From a virus: a stretch of DNA of 48,897 nucleotides. The stretch is from IMG/VR virus record IMGVR_UViG_3300025543_004178, positions 1 to 48,897 of that record. The stretch is one strand, 5' to 3'. Made by a program: the position numbers and the translations under genes. Of this stretch, positions 38,061 through 45,703 are shown piece by piece (position 1 is the stretch's first letter; each line of letters begins with the position of its first letter). Under the pieces are notes generated by a model. The model was given only the letters and a program-made list of their open reading frames with translations, did not search any database and had not been told where the DNA came from.

Positions 38061-38132
38061 TGCCCGCTGACGGGATCGAACCGCCGACACTCTCCGTGTA
38101 AAGGAGGTACTCTACCTCTGAGCTAAGCGGGC
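38061..38132 (-). tRNA. tRNA-Val (UAC)
   Basis: Acceptor GCCCGCT/AGCGGGC, anticodon loop TTTACAC (TAC), T-loop GTTCGATCC. 72 nt; CCA not encoded. Confidence 0.93.
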
Positions 38133-38136
38133 AAGG

Positions 38137-38208
38137 CTGGCGTGGCAAGACTCGAACTTGCAACCAGAGAGTTAACAGCTCCCTGCTCTGCCATTGAGCT
38201 ACACGCCA
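38137..38208 (-). tRNA. tRNA-Asn (GUU)
   Basis: Acceptor TGGCGTG/CACGCCA, anticodon loop CTGTTAA (GTT), T-loop GTTCGAGTC. The stop codon of the 67-aa gene lies in its 5' end (10-nt overlap). Confidence 0.93.
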
Positions 38209-38402
38209 TTGTGTTTCTCCTCTTTGGATGTTTTGAAGTAGAGTTTGTAATACCTTTGCTTCATCTCTGAAATGGTATTCATGTCCTCTTCAAACCCCAT
38301 GTATTTAAGAAGTTGAAAAGAACCTTCCAGTTCACTCAGCAATCTCAGCACATTGATTGATGTTGTTTTGAGACCACCGAACTGATACTTTTCTCTACCC
38401 AT
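38199..38402 (-). CDS. Small protein ending inside tRNA-Asn, 67 aa
   Basis: From ATG 38402 (MGREKYQFGG...). Helical, basic end (KTSKEEKHNGV). The open frame extends to 38576 across tRNA-Gly and is ignored there. Its UAG stop sits in the first 10 nt of tRNA-Asn. No motif. The leader 38403-38470 has CGGGAACATWATG twice, 50 bp apart. Confidence 0.65.
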   Translation of the reverse strand: MGREKYQFGGLKTTSINVLRLLSELEGSFQLLKYMGFEEDMNTISEMKQRYYKLYFKTSKEEKHNGV

Positions 38403-38470
38403 AATGTTCCCGCTCGGTAAAAAGAGCATTGAAACGTCCGCAAAAGACGCATTATGTTCCCGAACGGGAA

Positions 38471-38542
38471 AGCGGAATATCGGATTCGAACCGACGACAT
38501 CTAACTTGGAAGGATAGCGTTCTACCACTGAACTAATTCCGC
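38471..38542 (-). tRNA. tRNA-Gly (UCC)
   Basis: Acceptor GCGGAAT/ATTCCGC, anticodon loop CTTCCAA (TCC), T-loop GTTCGAATC. 72 nt. Confidence 0.93.
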
Positions 38543-38546
38543 GAGG

Positions 38547-38619
38547 TGGAGAATAGGAGACTCGAACTCCTGACATCCTGCTTGCAAAGCAGGCGCTCTA
38601 CCAACTGAGCTAATTCCCC
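38547..38619 (-). tRNA. tRNA-Ala (UGC)
   Basis: Acceptor GGGGAAT/ATTCTCC with the G3-U70 alanine identity pair, anticodon loop TTTGCAA (TGC), T-loop GTTCGAGTC. 73 nt. Confidence 0.94.
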
Positions 38620-38622
38620 AGG

Positions 38623-38696
38623 CGGGACTGATGGGACTTGAACCCACGACTTCCTGCGTGACAGGCAGGCGCTCTAACCGACTGAGCTACAACCCC
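38623..38696 (-). tRNA. tRNA-Asp (GUC)
   Basis: Acceptor GGGGTTG/CAGTCCC, anticodon loop CTGTCAC (GTC), T-loop GTTCAAGTC. 74 nt. It begins 2 nt after the tmRNA coding piece. Confidence 0.92.
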
Positions 38697-38697
38697 A

Positions 38698-38925
38698 AGA
38701 GGGAGGTTGCCCTCCCCGCAGGTCAGAGTGCTATTGCTTAAACAGCAACGGCAGTCCTCCTAAAGGATACAATTTTATTTGCATCTGTTGTTTGCTTATC
38801 CAAGCAGGTTTCAGTTATAACCCATAACACCCTGTCGAAACCATTGCGTCCCCATGAGTGGAGACGAGGAGAATCGAACTCCTGTCCAAGACATCGGTAT
38901 TATAACCTATTCCTCCGAAGAGGAA
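38698..38925 (-). ncRNA. ssrA: Circularly permuted two-piece tmRNA
   Basis: Minus strand, acceptor piece first (38925 to 38859): T-arm AGGAG-TTCGATT-CTCCT and 3' strand CGTCTCC plus A. A 5-nt spacer (38854-38858) follows, then the coding piece starts GGGGACG-CAATGGTTTCGACAGG. The acceptor stem GGGGACG/CGTCTCC has G3-U70, the alanine identity pair, and GGTGTTAT pairs with ATAATACC of the other piece (P2). The tag reads ANKIVSFRRTAVAV then stop, with resume codon GCA. It ends with hairpin GGGAGG-gcaa-CCTCCC. It rescues stalled ribosomes. Piece ends are estimates. Confidence 0.93.
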
Positions 38926-38999
38926 AGCCTTCTGTCGGACTTGAACCGACGACCTACGGTTTACAAAACCGTTGCTCTATCCAGCTGAGCTAAGAAGGC
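38926..38999 (-). tRNA. tRNA-Thr (UGU)
   Basis: Acceptor GCCTTCT/AGAAGGC, anticodon loop TTTGTAA (TGT), T-loop GTTCAAGTC. Directly upstream of the tmRNA acceptor piece with no spacer. Confidence 0.93.
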
Positions 39000-39003
39000 A
39001 AGG

Positions 39004-39077
39004 CGACTCAGGAGGGATTCGAACCCCCGACCAACTGCTTAGAAGGCAGATGCTCTATCCTGCTGAGCTACTGAGTC
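39004..39077 (-). tRNA. tRNA-Arg (UCU)
   Basis: Acceptor GACTCAG/CTGAGTC, anticodon loop CTTCTAA (TCT), T-loop GTTCGAATC. First RNA of the cluster on the minus strand. Confidence 0.93.
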
Positions 39078-39093
39078 ATCAGAGGGAAGACCC

Positions 39094-39462
39094 TCAAAAA
39101 TGAGGACCCGCTCCAGACTGCCAAACGTTCTCTGAACCGCCTTGGGGTTGGGGATCCAGTTGAACCGTTGTGTTCCCTTTGGCAGTTGATTTATTGTACA
39201 TCACCTCGTGGATGTTGTCAACCTCTTTTGATTGAGGTCCTTCAGCAAGTCTTTGATAGAGTTCTTCATTCTTTTGCTTGACATACTCTATCACCTTTTC
39301 GGTCTTAGGTGCTTCACCAAACCAAGAATCACTTGGAGTTACCACAGGTGCAGGAACTGTTTGATAAGGTTTCTGAACCACTTTTGGTTCCTGTGGTTCA
39401 ACTAGAACCTTGACAGGTTTCAAGACAATTGCCTTGACTAATTTTTTTATTTTGCTGATCAT
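39094..39462 (-). CDS. Hypothetical protein, 122 aa
   Basis: Basic Val/Lys/Pro-rich N-terminal third (KKLVKAIVLKPVKVLVEP), a helical middle and a Gly/Gln-rich low-complexity end. No membrane segment or motif. It lies between endolysin and the tRNA-Arg; probably last gene before the RNA cluster. Confidence 0.65.
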   Translation of the reverse strand: MISKIKKLVKAIVLKPVKVLVEPQEPKVVQKPYQTVPAPVVTPSDSWFGEAPKTEKVIEYVKQKNEELYQRLAEGPQSKEVDNIHEVMYNKSTAKGNTTVQLDPQPQGGSENVWQSGAGPHF

Positions 39463-39483
39463 TGTTTTGTGTCAACGAAATAA

Positions 39484-40134
39484 TTATAACAGACTGTTGA
39501 AGTAACTTTGAAGACGTGCGTGACTCTTTGCAGGCTGTCCATAGTAACTTCCACCGTAAATGGTGGGGAGTGATGCCCACTCGGGTGCGAGTGCTGCCAA
39601 GATTCTCCTAGAAAGTCCTTCTGTCTTGAGAAGATACTCCAGATCATTCGCATTGTTTACACGAATTCCTGCTGCCTTCAATCTCTTGATGATCAACCTC
39701 ACAGCACCTTTGTCCTGACGTTCGGGGGTCATCGGACCACCACCCACGCTGTCCCAGGTGGTGCTGAGGAACTGATAACGACCAGCAGCATCAGAACGAT
39801 GCCAACCAGAACTCAGCACTTGCCTGGGATGGTTGACGCTTGAAAACTGCCTTCCAGTGAACTGTGTGTTGTATCCTTTGTTCGGATACTTCGAAGTTCC
39901 CTCTGCAAATGCAATGGTGTCCAAGAGTGCCATTGTGGCAGGACCAAAGGTTGTCTTCTTTTTATCACCGTTATCGATGTTGTTATCGACATTATCAGTG
40001 TTGGGGTTGTCAGTTTCGATCGTTAGTTTAGACACTCCAACATCCTTTTTCATCACTTCAACACGGTGGTGACCATGATGAAGGGAAGATAATAGCAACA
40101 AAGGAAGACCAAGCAACAGTTTTTTAAATTTCAT
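39484..40134 (-). CDS. Endolysin, lambda-R-like lytic transglycosylase domain
   Basis: 216 aa from ATG 40134. Residues 5-20 are hydrophobic (LLLGLPLLLLSSLHHG), like a signal-arrest-release anchor or a signal peptide. The catalytic part from about residue 70 has LLDTIAFAEGTSK (Glu) and SDAAGRYQFLSTTWD, the lambda endolysin R (GH104-type) pattern that cleaves peptidoglycan glycan strands. It ends in a helix-rich C-terminus. Likely the lysis enzyme, close to C39-like and RlpA-like genes. Confidence 0.88.
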   Translation of the reverse strand: MKFKKLLLGLPLLLLSSLHHGHHRVEVMKKDVGVSKLTIETDNPNTDNVDNNIDNGDKKKTTFGPATMALLDTIAFAEGTSKYPNKGYNTQFTGRQFSSVNHPRQVLSSGWHRSDAAGRYQFLSTTWDSVGGGPMTPERQDKGAVRLIIKRLKAAGIRVNNANDLEYLLKTEGLSRRILAALAPEWASLPTIYGGSYYGQPAKSHARLQSYFNSLL

Positions 40135-40330
40135 CAATACTAATAGAACTCTTTATCCTAATAAAAGGGGGGTACACCACAACCATCTCTGGGGGCACCT
40201 TTCTAGGCTCTAATGACACACCACATTCATATAACAAAAGACCCAATATTACTTGGGTCGTGGCATAATCTTCGTTATTTATCAAGGAGAAAATGTTCTC
40301 CCCCACCCATCGTGTCCATTCGGACACCAA
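40124..40330 (-). CDS. Small protein between C39-like and endolysin genes, 68 aa
   Basis: Overlaps the C39-like gene by 49 bp and the endolysin start by 11 bp. Middle segment TTQVILGLLLYECGVSLEP is moderately hydrophobic, flanked by charged parts; the holin question is open because only one weak helix is seen. It may be a real coupled gene or a chance frame. Confidence 0.42.
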   Translation of the reverse strand: MVSEWTRWVGENIFSLINNEDYATTQVILGLLLYECGVSLEPRKVPPEMVVVYPPFIRIKSSISIDEI

Positions 40331-40953
40331 CGAGATGCTAGTTCCGACTTCTTATAGACGGCACCTCTTCCATTATACACGTCAGAAGAATATCCGTCGT
40401 TAAGAGAACCATAAGGATCATTCACGACATAATCTTCTCCCTTCTTACCGATCACTACACACATATGTCCACCTCTGGGAGCAGATAAAGGACCACGGTG
40501 TAAGATACCAATCACGATTGGACGACCCAATTCTAGTTCGGTGTCCAGATCTTTGAATGAAAGATTATAGTGGAATGTTGATTTTAATCCATACATGCTC
40601 AAAACTTTAGTTTGAACTGCATGATCCGTTGTATCACCAACATTGAATACTTTTTGAACATACGCATCATCTCCCTTGGCACCTTTGAGTGTTCCTGGTT
40701 TGAAATACTCAAGGACCATAGCACAGGAGGATGAGTTACAGGTTCGTTCTCCGTCTCTGTAGTTGTCAGTCTGTGGGAAGTAAGGAACTTCCAACACAGA
40801 TGACTTTGGTTTCTGTCTGTATAATTTGATCCATTCGGAATCATCAGACATAAACTCTGTTGGTAGATTATCTTCCAACCATTGAACAGCAGCAACATGC
40901 TGCTTGTTTTCTTCAGAATAATACTTGAAGAAATTATGTAAATCGACGTTCAT
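40282..40953 (-). CDS. C39-like cysteine peptidase domain protein
   Basis: 223 aa. VPYFPQTDNYRDGERTCNSS (Gln, then Cys), GGHMCVVIGKK (His) and VVNDPYGSLNDGY (Asn/Asp) match the C39-like catalytic triad. No signal peptide and no transporter domain, so it is a stand-alone peptidase, perhaps virion or lysis related. ATG 40953 follows a CTAAATATTG late motif (40976-40982) by about 22 nt. Confidence 0.82.
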   Translation of the reverse strand: MNVDLHNFFKYYSEENKQHVAAVQWLEDNLPTEFMSDDSEWIKLYRQKPKSSVLEVPYFPQTDNYRDGERTCNSSSCAMVLEYFKPGTLKGAKGDDAYVQKVFNVGDTTDHAVQTKVLSMYGLKSTFHYNLSFKDLDTELELGRPIVIGILHRGPLSAPRGGHMCVVIGKKGEDYVVNDPYGSLNDGYSSDVYNGRGAVYKKSELASRWCPNGHDGWGRTFSP

Positions 40954-40975
40954 ATGTGCCGATAAACTGGCTCAA

Positions 40976-40982
40976 TATTTAG
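40976..40982 (-). promoter_or_regulatory. Late-promoter-like motif CTAAATA
   Basis: Minus-strand CTAAATA 23 nt before the C39-like gene, overlapping the end of the rlpA-like gene. Confidence 0.45.
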
Positions 40983-41350
40983 ATAACGCTATAGCAAATT
41001 TTGGTTTCTCCCTGAGAAGGAGGAGCAATCTGACCAAAAGCACCATAAGAAAGATCAAGGATACGGCCATGGACGAATGGCCCACGGTCATTAACGCGGA
41101 CTACAACGGATTTGCCGTTAGATTGATTTGTCACACGCAGTTTGGTTCCAAAAGGCAGCGAGCGATGAGCAGTCGAAAGATCGTAGGCATTATACCTTTC
41201 GCCGTTGGCTGTGGTAAGCCCATGGTATCCATCACCAATCCCATAATGTGACGCATAACCACATGTTGTTGCACTTGCCTCTGCTGCACTCACTTGTGAG
41301 GGAAGTACAACGGCAGCAGATAATGCTGCCATAAAAAATTTTCCTAACAT
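40979..41350 (-). CDS. RlpA-like double-psi beta-barrel protein
   Basis: 123 aa from ATG 41350. Signal peptide (FFMAALSAAVVLPSQVSA). Mature part has SHYGIGDGYHGLTTANGERY, SLPFGTKLRVTN and VVVRVNDRGPF (Asp of the RlpA active site), then GRILDLSYGAF. RlpA proteins are lytic transglycosylases that cut denuded peptidoglycan at septa. No SPOR domain. With endolysin and C39-like genes it forms a cell-wall enzyme group. Confidence 0.9.
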   Translation of the reverse strand: MLGKFFMAALSAAVVLPSQVSAAEASATTCGYASHYGIGDGYHGLTTANGERYNAYDLSTAHRSLPFGTKLRVTNQSNGKSVVVRVNDRGPFVHGRILDLSYGAFGQIAPPSQGETKICYSVI

Positions 41351-41383
41351 TAAAAACAATTAAAATTTACATCCACCTCTTGC

Positions 41384-41821
41384 CTAAGGCATGGGCGGCA
41401 CAAAGTAATCCTTGCGGTAATACCTGCCAAGAATGTTGCTATTATAAAATGCAGGAGTGCCATCTGTCAAGCTTTCAGTCAAGACATTGTGAAGAAACAA
41501 CTGGCGCGTCTCTTCGTAGTTAACACGTCCTGTGGATTTGTGGAGGGATAAGATTTCCCTTTTGAAGTTTTCCACACCCAGAAGTTTGATGTCCTCTTTC
41601 AATTCATCGGAGGACCCGTAATACTTTTTCCAGTCTGACTCAATTTTTACTTTTCTTTTCTTCCCTCTGGGCTTTCGATGAAACCAGAAAACCTTTCTTC
41701 CAATGTAGAGTCGGTCGTTGGTGAGATTGGTAATTTTATAAACAAAACCAAAGTTATCCCCAATATCGTCAGAGGTAAAAGGGACTTCAAGATACAACCA
41801 GGGGTTTTCGTAATCACACAC
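41384..41821 (-). CDS. GIY-YIG-like protein (possible homing endonuclease)
   Basis: 145 aa. FGFVYKITNLTNDRLYIGRK has the F/G-V-Y...Y-I-G core, with W-K-K-Y-Y-G-S-S and a downstream Glu (NYEETRQLF) as in short GIY-YIG domains of T4-like phages. A CTAAATAA motif (41841-41848) lies upstream. Located beside nrdB, where intron or intercistronic endonucleases are common. Activity inferred. Confidence 0.72.
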   Translation of the reverse strand: MCDYENPWLYLEVPFTSDDIGDNFGFVYKITNLTNDRLYIGRKVFWFHRKPRGKKRKVKIESDWKKYYGSSDELKEDIKLLGVENFKREILSLHKSTGRVNYEETRQLFLHNVLTESLTDGTPAFYNSNILGRYYRKDYFVPPMP

Positions 41822-41840
41822 TCATCATGTTTCATCTGCG

Positions 41841-41848
41841 TTATTTAG
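41841..41848 (-). promoter_or_regulatory. Late-promoter motif CTAAATAA
   Basis: Minus-strand core 20 nt before the GIY-YIG-like ATG; it also contains the stop codon of the 136-aa gene. Confidence 0.5.
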
Positions 41849-42251
41849 ACCTCCAAGCGTTCCAATCATCTTTATAATCTTCTTCCCATGGGTCTGGAAA
41901 CTCTGTTGAAACACTAATGGTGTCCAATCCTTCAACTTCAGACTTCTCGGTCTTATAAACAGGTTTTGGTGCTTCCTGTGCTGCTTTCCATCGCTCACTA
42001 ATCTCTCTGATCTGAGCATCAACCTGGTCCATGGTTTGTGAAACCTTAATTCCATAATACCATTCCACAAAACCAGCAAACAAATGCAAAAGAATCGTGT
42101 TTAGAGGTGGTTGTCTTTTAGCACACCACCTCTCTATTTTCTGAATGAAAGTTTGTTTGTCTCTACCAATGAGAAACTCAAACTCATAATAAAATCCGTC
42201 AGTAAAAAGTTTCTTAGAGTTGGAACCCTGAGAAGGTATCTTTCTTGACAT
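41841..42251 (-). CDS. Conserved hypothetical protein, 136 aa
   Basis: ATG 42251 (MSRKIPSQG...) gives a 38 bp overlap with nrdB; the longer frame runs further into it. FYYEFEFLIGRDKQTFIQKI and a hydrophobic helix NTILLHLFAGFVEWYYG suggest a globular domain with one exposed helix; the end is acidic/Trp-rich. Coupled to nrdB in order nrdA-nrdB-this gene. No motif recognised. Confidence 0.65.
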   Translation of the reverse strand: MSRKIPSQGSNSKKLFTDGFYYEFEFLIGRDKQTFIQKIERWCAKRQPPLNTILLHLFAGFVEWYYGIKVSQTMDQVDAQIREISERWKAAQEAPKPVYKTEKSEVEGLDTISVSTEFPDPWEEDYKDDWNAWRSK

Positions 42252-43413
42252 CTTGCTTGAATGATCCGAGAACATAGGATTCGAGTTCCGTTTCCTGTGG
42301 TGCAACCTGGAGACCCTTGGAGGAGATCCAGTGTTGTGTCCAGGGAAGTGGGTTGTTCTTTGCTGCAATGTCATAAACTGGCTTGAGACCAATGGCCTTC
42401 ATTCTACGGTTAGCAATCCATTCAACATATTGCTTGAGAAGAGTGTCATTCAATCCGATCATGCTTCCGTCTTTAAACAAATAGTCTGCCCACTTCTTCT
42501 CTTCATTTACTGCCCTGTCAAACATGGCATAAACCCACTCTTCTTCTTCCTGCATGATCTGTTTCATCTCTGGATCATCACCCTCACGCCACTTGTTAAG
42601 GATGTTCTGAGTGATTGCCAAATGCTGATTCTCGTCTCTTGCAATCAGGGAGATAATCTTGGCAGATCCTTCCATGAGTTTAAGTTCACCGAAGGCGAAA
42701 CTACAAGCAAAACTAACGTAAAAGCGAATACCCTCAAGAATGTTAACGTTGGCGACTGCTCTGAACAGTTTTCTCTTGACATCTTTGAGTTCCTCTTGTG
42801 CTGCTGGGACACCTTCGAGTTGATGTAACCAACCACTGCCATTCCCGTAGGTCTGGGCACAATTGATGAAGTCATCATAAGATTCAGTGACACTCTGTGC
42901 TCGCTCAAGAATTCTTGGATCCTTGATGATCGTGTCAAACACCTCGGATGGATCCGAGTAAATGTTCTTGATGATGTAAGTGTAAGAACGTGAGTGAATC
43001 ATTTCCATGAATCCCCACACTTCCATACACGCTTCCAGTTCTGGAAGAGAGCAATAAGGAATGAATGCCATTCCAGGTCCACGACCTTGAATGGAATCCA
43101 GCATAATCTGATACTTCAGGTTTGAAGTGTAGATGTGCTTTTGTTCTGGACGAAGAGTCAGATAATCTGACCTGTCCTTCTGAAGTGAAACCTCCTCTGG
43201 TCTCCAAAAATAACCCAGTTGTTGAGTTGTGAGTTTCTCAAAGACTGGATACTTATAAGAATCATATCTCTGGACACCAAGTGGAGCACCAAAGAACATT
43301 GGTTGCTTCTTAGTGTTTACCTCTCTACTGTTAAAAACAGTCATTCCTTTCACATCCACATCATTATTACCACCTACTGGTGAAACCTTAAAATCAAATC
43401 GCGCAGGATTCAC
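42214..43413 (-). CDS. nrdB: Ribonucleotide reductase class Ia beta subunit
   Basis: 399 aa. Holds the diiron-tyrosyl radical: EMIHSRSYTY supplies Glu, His and the radical Tyr, and LIARDENQHL the second Glu and His. GTG at 43413 has a strong AGGAGG and starts 20 bp inside nrdA. An ATG at 43344 better matches E. coli NrdB, so the first 23 residues are a possible extension. Works with NrdA to make dNTPs, with the glutaredoxin at 3953 as reductant. Confidence 0.96.
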   Translation of the reverse strand: MNPARFDFKVSPVGGNNDVDVKGMTVFNSREVNTKKQPMFFGAPLGVQRYDSYKYPVFEKLTTQQLGYFWRPEEVSLQKDRSDYLTLRPEQKHIYTSNLKYQIMLDSIQGRGPGMAFIPYCSLPELEACMEVWGFMEMIHSRSYTYIIKNIYSDPSEVFDTIIKDPRILERAQSVTESYDDFINCAQTYGNGSGWLHQLEGVPAAQEELKDVKRKLFRAVANVNILEGIRFYVSFACSFAFGELKLMEGSAKIISLIARDENQHLAITQNILNKWREGDDPEMKQIMQEEEEWVYAMFDRAVNEEKKWADYLFKDGSMIGLNDTLLKQYVEWIANRRMKAIGLKPVYDIAAKNNPLPWTQHWISSKGLQVAPQETELESYVLGSFKQDVKKDTFSGFQL

Positions 43414-45703
43414 AGACTTCCTCCTCTGACTCTGATAGTTCTTTTACTAGATCTTCAAGTTTTTGTTTAGTATTCTCTTTTTCTTCATCACTTCCATCAT
43501 GTTTGGAATCATAAGTGTTGTGATAATAAGAAGTCTTCCATCCATACTTATAGGTGGTAAGGAGATCGTTTGCGATCACGGATGTTGGAACTTCTCTGTC
43601 GGGATAATCTTCCAAGTTATAAGACCAGTTACCTGAGATGGCTTGATCAAAGAACTTTTGCATTACAGCAACAACGTTAATGTAACCCTTGTTGCTTCCC
43701 ATTTCCCAGAGCAGAGTGTAATGATTCTTCAGAGTTGAATACGATGGAACAATCTGCTTAAGAACCCCCTTCTTGGACTTTTTAGCGGACAGGAATGCTC
43801 TAGGTGGTTCAATTCCGTTTGTGGCATTTGACACAACGGAACTGCTCTCTGAAGGCATCTGTGCGGACAAAGTGCTGTGTCGGAGTCCTGTCTCCAGGAT
43901 AGATTTTCTAAGACCCTCCCAATCATGTTGCAGTGGTGTTGTTGTAATCTCGTCTACATCTTTTTTGTAAGTGTCAATGGGAAGAATCCCGTCTGAATAT
44001 TTAGTTCTGCCAAAGTATTCACAGTGTCCCTTCTCCTTTGCCAATGTGTTGGAAGCCTTAAGGAGATAATACTGGAATGACTCAGCGAGTCCATGAACAG
44101 CATCCCATGCTTTCTGTGAGTCATAAGGTGCTTCCAACTTGGCAAGGTAGTGTGCCAGACCAATGAAGCCAACACCCAGAGAGCGACGTGCCTTGGTTGC
44201 AATCTCTGCTGCCTTGACTGGATACTCCTGATAATCAATCAGTTCCTCCAGACCTCTCACAGCGAGGTCACAGAGGTCTTCCAGTTCCTCATCAGATCTA
44301 ATCTTACCAACATTCACTGCAGAGAGAATGCAGAGAGCAATCTCACCCACGGTGTCGTCAATGTGTTGAAGAGGATAAGTGGGCAGAGTGATCTCCTGAC
44401 ACAGATTACTCATCTCAACTTTATCCTTGAAGGATGAATGAGAATTACAGTGGTCGATGTTCATAATGTAAATTCGACCAGTCTCAGATCTCTCCTTCAG
44501 GAGATCCAAAATGAGTTCTTGACCTCCGATAGTCTTTCTTGGAACAGACTGATCTTGTTCATAACGAACATACAACTCATCAAATCCAGGAGTACCAAAA
44601 GCATCATAGAGACCTGGAACATCATGTGGTGAGAAGAGGCTAACTTCTTCATCCTTAATGAAACGTTCATAGAAAAGTTTCGAAATCTGGATGGAGTAGT
44701 CAAGCTTTCTAACACGATTGTCCTCCGTTCCTTTGTTGTTCTTAAGAACCAGAATGTCTTCTATTTCTTGGTGCCAGATTGGGAAGTGGACAGTCGCTGA
44801 TCCACCTCGGATGCCATTTTGTGTGCAGCAACGGACAGTTGCTTCAAACTTTTTGAGAAATGGGACAACGCCTGTGTGCTGAACTTCTCCACCTCTGATT
44901 CGACTGTTGATGCCACGGATGCGACCTGCGTTGATACCGATTCCCGCCCTTTGTGCAACGTACCTGCCAATTGCCATATCAGAGCTAAAGATAGAATCGA
45001 GGGTGTCATCAACATCAACAAGAACACAGCTAGCAAACTGTCGAAGTGGAGTTCGCACTCCCGCCATGATAGGTGTGGGAATGTTGAGTTTGTGCTTCGA
45101 GATTGCGTCGTAGTATCGCTTGACATAAGAGAGTCTCGTTTCCTTGGGATAATCTCTAAAGATAGTCAGAGCGATCATGATATACATGAACTGGGGAGTT
45201 TCATAAACCTTCCCAGTGCTTCTATCCTGTACAAGATATTTATCGACAACCTGGCGTAGTCCAGCATAAGTGAAGAGAAAATCACGCTTGTGATCGAGGA
45301 ACATCTCGACGTGTTCAATTTCTTCTCTTGAATACTTATCAAAGATCTCACGATCATAATGATCAGCGTATGCTTGTTCTGTGATGTGATCAATGAGTTT
45401 TGGAAGAGTCCTGGTTCGACCAAACAACTGCTTCCTCACAGAAAAGAGAAGAAGACGTGCTGCAACAAACTGGTAATTCGGATGATCCAAATCAATCAAG
45501 TCAGAAGCAGAACGAATCAGAATCTCTTGAATTTCAGAGGTAGTGATTCCATCATAAAATTGGATTCCAGATTGAATCTCAACTTGACTCGCAGAGACCC
45601 CTGCAAGACCCTCACATGCCTCTTGCACCATCAAGTGCATCTTATCGAGGTCTAATGGTTCAATTCTTCCGTCTCTCTTCTTGACCTTTGTTCCGTTACT
45701 CAT
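43394..45703 (-). CDS. nrdA: Ribonucleotide reductase class Ia alpha subunit
   Basis: 769 aa, full length. N-terminal ATP-cone-like region (KVKKRDGRIEPLDLDKM). Active-site Cys in FASCVLVD and ALCILSAVNVG, radical site SNLCQE (Asn, Cys, Glu), Tyr pair in SYYHNTYD, and C-terminal CESCAI for thiol exchange. Reduces NDPs to dNDPs. It starts as ATGA with the primase stop and overlaps nrdB. Confidence 0.97.
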   Translation of the reverse strand: MSNGTKVKKRDGRIEPLDLDKMHLMVQEACEGLAGVSASQVEIQSGIQFYDGITTSEIQEILIRSASDLIDLDHPNYQFVAARLLLFSVRKQLFGRTRTLPKLIDHITEQAYADHYDREIFDKYSREEIEHVEMFLDHKRDFLFTYAGLRQVVDKYLVQDRSTGKVYETPQFMYIMIALTIFRDYPKETRLSYVKRYYDAISKHKLNIPTPIMAGVRTPLRQFASCVLVDVDDTLDSIFSSDMAIGRYVAQRAGIGINAGRIRGINSRIRGGEVQHTGVVPFLKKFEATVRCCTQNGIRGGSATVHFPIWHQEIEDILVLKNNKGTEDNRVRKLDYSIQISKLFYERFIKDEEVSLFSPHDVPGLYDAFGTPGFDELYVRYEQDQSVPRKTIGGQELILDLLKERSETGRIYIMNIDHCNSHSSFKDKVEMSNLCQEITLPTYPLQHIDDTVGEIALCILSAVNVGKIRSDEELEDLCDLAVRGLEELIDYQEYPVKAAEIATKARRSLGVGFIGLAHYLAKLEAPYDSQKAWDAVHGLAESFQYYLLKASNTLAKEKGHCEYFGRTKYSDGILPIDTYKKDVDEITTTPLQHDWEGLRKSILETGLRHSTLSAQMPSESSSVVSNATNGIEPPRAFLSAKKSKKGVLKQIVPSYSTLKNHYTLLWEMGSNKGYINVVAVMQKFFDQAISGNWSYNLEDYPDREVPTSVIANDLLTTYKYGWKTSYYHNTYDSKHDGSDEEKENTKQKLEDLVKELSESEEEVCESCAI

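Noticed and set aside
38403-38576. Upper part of the 125-aa frame at 38199-38576
   Set aside because: It crosses tRNA-Gly; only the lower ATG at 38402 gives a plausible gene.
36883-39077. tRNA cluster as integration or attachment site
   Set aside because: No integrase or direct repeat is seen, and T4-like cyanophages are lytic.
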